Shown here: positions 6,386 to 7,837 of the stretch, piece after piece | Layout: each line of letters begins with the position of its first letter | How positions within the stretch are numbered: the first letter of the stretch is position 1 | Assembly (NCBI GenBank): GCA_022736595.1 | Contig: DZDC01000103.1 | Coordinates: forward strand, 1 to 7,837 | Length of the DNA: 7,837 nucleotides | DNA from: Draconibacterium orientale | Lineage (GTDB): Bacteria > Bacteroidota > Bacteroidia > Bacteroidales > UBA1556 | Direction: 5' to 3' | Position numbers and translations under genes: made by a program | Notes under the pieces: model-generated | Databases searched by the model: none | The model's input: only the letters and a program-made list of their open reading frames with translations | What the model was told of the DNA's origin: nothing

Positions 6386-6889
6386 TCAACCTCCACAGCC
6401 TCCTGAAGAAGCTTTTTTGGCCGGAGCAGCACCCACTGGAGCACCACTTCCTTTTTCAATCAATTGTGGAAAATTAGCAGCCCACTGGTCAAAACCACCT
6501 TCGATGACCCTAACTTTTCCGAATTTCAATGCGCGGAGATTAATAGCCGAGAGTATCGCCCGTTTATCGGTTCCAGAATACAAGTACAAATGGTCTCTCC
6601 TGTTTGTCAATTGATCCGAAAACTCCAATAAACCACGTGGAACGTTAATGGCACCTTTAATATGACCGGCCTCGAACTCTTCGGGCTCACGCACATCTAC
6701 TATTTTAATGCCTTCGATGTGATTAGCTATACAATCATTAACTTCACTAGCTATGGCCATGGTTACTTCTCCCCGTTTTGCATCAAGCATTTTGTCGGTA
6801 GAACCATAAACCGTTTTATCGAGTTTAGTACATTGACTGAACAATAACGGGAAAACGAACAGGATAATAATATTCTTAAGATTTTTCAT
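6386..6889 (-). CDS. Rhodanese-fold lipoprotein with Ser in place of the catalytic Cys and a SoxY-like GGCGG C-terminus
   Basis: The 167-residue protein begins with a lipoprotein signal peptide, MKNLKNIIILFVFPLLFSQC, with lipobox LFSQ-C20, so it should be anchored in a membrane facing the periplasm. A single rhodanese domain follows (about 45-140): IVDVREPEEFEAGHIKGAINVP, then LYLYSGTDKRA and VRVIEGGFDQW. The active-site loop normally reads Cys-x4-Arg; here it is Ser105-GTDK-Arg110, encoded by TCT, one base from a Cys codon. A flexible Gly/Ala/Pro/Lys linker (146-162) leads to the end GGCGG, with C165. SoxY carries sulfur intermediates on the Cys of the same GGCGG arm. I infer that this protein holds sulfur on its tail instead of its rhodanese site. 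It is followed by dsrE and tusA and preceded by an active-looking exported rhodanese. C53 is the only other cysteine in the mature part besides the lipidated C20. Confidence 0.88.
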   Translation of the reverse strand: MKNLKNIIILFVFPLLFSQCTKLDKTVYGSTDKMLDAKRGEVTMAIASEVNDCIANHIEGIKIVDVREPEEFEAGHIKGAINVPRGLLEFSDQLTNRRDHLYLYSGTDKRAILSAINLRALKFGKVRVIEGGFDQWAANFPQLIEKGSGAPVGAAPAKKASSGGCGG

Positions 6890-6915
6890 AATAAACTAGG
6901 ATTATCAATTAACTA

Positions 6916-7734
6916 TTATTTGGTTTTCCATTCATTGTAACCACCATCATAGATTTTTACATTTTTGTAACCAAGACCAACCATGGCGAGATAAACTGTT
7001 CCAGCTCTGGCACTTGAAGCGCAGTAAAGGATTATTTCTTTATCTTTTGAAATTTTATAATCCGCTAAAACCTTTTCTATTTCGGCTTTTGATTTTAAAA
7101 CTGAAGTAGCTTCCACAAAAAAGTTTTTGTTTTCCATATTAATTGCACCAGGGATATGACCTTCAGCGTATTCACTAGCACTTTGAACATCCACGATAAT
7201 TGTTCCTGCATTTTTCAATTTACCTTTTACGTAGTTGTAATCAGCAAAAATGCTTGGATTTAATTTGGTATTAACCTTAACAGCTGGTTTTGTACTGGGG
7301 GTTTTAGTTACAGGTCCTCTTGCGGTGCGCCATCCAGTGAGATGTCCATCCAGAATTTTTACATTTGGATAGCCCAAATATTTCAGTAACCAATAATAAT
7401 AACCCGCATTTACATATTTACCATTGTCATAAATGATGATAGTCTTCGCAGGGTCAAGGCCTTTAGAACCGAGAATGTTCATTACCTCAGTAGTGCTTTT
7501 CATTGATCCTTCAACTTTTCCATCTACAAATAGAAGTTTAAGTTCTATATTTATCGCATTGGTAACGTGAACTTTGGTATAGTCCTCTGCATTACGGCAC
7601 GACAAAAAGATATAATCTTGGCTATTTACCAATTTAGTGGCATCTTTTGCAAAAATGATGTCAAATTGGGCACTCAAAGTTGTTGTAATAAAGAGTAAAA
7701 TAGCGATACTAAAAGTTTGAATATAATATTTCAT
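6916..7734 (-). CDS. Exported tandem-domain rhodanese (thiosulfate/mercaptopyruvate sulfurtransferase type)
   Basis: The 272-residue protein starts with a Sec signal peptide, MKYYIQTFSIAILLFITTTL, with probable cleavage after SA at 21-22, so it acts in the periplasm. Two rhodanese domains follow, as in SseA-type sulfurtransferases. The N-terminal domain (about 28-140) has the family CH2-like segments but Asp103 in IIIYDNG, where an active site would have Cys; this is normal for the structural first domain. The C-terminal domain (about 162-271) has VDVQSASEYAEGHIPGAIN and the loop C238-ASSA-R243 with YDGGYNEW, so C238 is the catalytic persulfide cysteine. The length fits the family (about 280 for mature two-domain enzymes). 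It lies 19 bases after the porin-like gene and 26 before the lipoprotein rhodanese, so the two exported rhodaneses are probably co-made. The natural sulfur donor is not shown by the sequence. Confidence 0.9.
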   Translation of the reverse strand: MKYYIQTFSIAILLFITTTLSAQFDIIFAKDATKLVNSQDYIFLSCRNAEDYTKVHVTNAINIELKLLFVDGKVEGSMKSTTEVMNILGSKGLDPAKTIIIYDNGKYVNAGYYYWLLKYLGYPNVKILDGHLTGWRTARGPVTKTPSTKPAVKVNTKLNPSIFADYNYVKGKLKNAGTIIVDVQSASEYAEGHIPGAINMENKNFFVEATSVLKSKAEIEKVLADYKISKDKEIILYCASSARAGTVYLAMVGLGYKNVKIYDGGYNEWKTK

Positions 7735-7753
7735 AATTTAAAAATTTAAATAA

Positions 7754-7837
7754 TTAGAATTTAGCTTGAATTTGAACTGCAATCATATCATTTTGAAGCT
7801 CGATTGGTTGCTCAGCACGATATAAATAGTTGATTTG
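7754..7837 (-). CDS. C-terminal end of an outer-membrane beta-barrel (porin-like) protein, partial
   Basis: Only the last 27 codons and a TAA stop are inside the window. They encode alternating polar and hydrophobic residues ending NDMIAVQIQAKF. A terminal strand closing in Phe is the known BAM recognition signature of outer-membrane beta-barrels, and the last strand resembles those of phosphate-selective-porin-type proteins. The gene is co-directional with the exported rhodanese and only 19 bases from it, so it is probably in the same operon and may serve uptake of the sulfur substrate (inference). The start lies beyond the right edge. Confidence 0.65.
   Translation of the reverse strand, partial: QINYLYRAEQPIELQNDMIAVQIQAKF

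Noticed and set aside
1..7837. CRISPR arrays, tRNA or rRNA genes, insertion sequences
   Set aside because: I saw no regularly spaced repeats, cloverleaf segments, transposase frames or terminal inverted repeats; apart from the left border the window is filled by protein genes.

Overview
The window looks like a Bacteroidota chromosome. It is A+T-rich, most genes lack a Shine-Dalgarno sequence and have A-rich leaders, it encodes a lipoprotein and a Sec-exported periplasmic protein, and at the right edge lies the C-terminus of an outer-membrane beta-barrel ending in Phe. This assignment is an inference from composition and protein style, not a database match.

Layout. At the left edge (about 15-464, plus strand) is a decayed N-terminal piece of a type I restriction-modification methyltransferase gene (hsdM), broken by an in-frame stop and at least two frame changes. 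A short intergenic stretch follows, holding a hairpin plus T-run terminator that points leftward (481-523). Everything from 558 to 7837 is one minus-strand gene series with gaps of 59 bases or less. In transcription order it reads: outer-membrane porin-like protein (only the last 27 codons present), exported two-domain rhodanese, rhodanese-fold lipoprotein with a GGCGG tail, DsrE-family protein, TusA, stand-alone MvhD-like protein, QmoA-like flavoprotein, QmoB/HdrA-like flavoprotein, small winged-helix protein, and QmoC-like membrane iron-sulfur/cytochrome b protein. The promoter lies outside the window, to the right.

How the genes may work together (inference). The set reads as a sulfane-sulfur handling and electron-transfer module. 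Two extracytoplasmic rhodanese-fold proteins would take or pass sulfur outside the cytoplasm. DsrE and TusA are cytoplasmic persulfide carriers. QmoA, QmoB and the MvhD-like protein would form a soluble flavin/iron-sulfur electron-transfer unit, and QmoC would link it to the quinone pool. No dsrAB, aprAB, HdrB (CCG-domain) or lipoate-binding protein gene is in the window, so the substrate and the direction (oxidation or reduction of sulfur) cannot be decided here.

Most unusual points. The lipoprotein rhodanese has Ser where the catalytic Cys belongs, yet ends in the GGCGG arm known from the sulfur carrier SoxY. The Qmo-type complex has its MvhD domain as a separate gene with an altered cysteine pattern. 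A winged-helix gene overlaps the start of qmoC.
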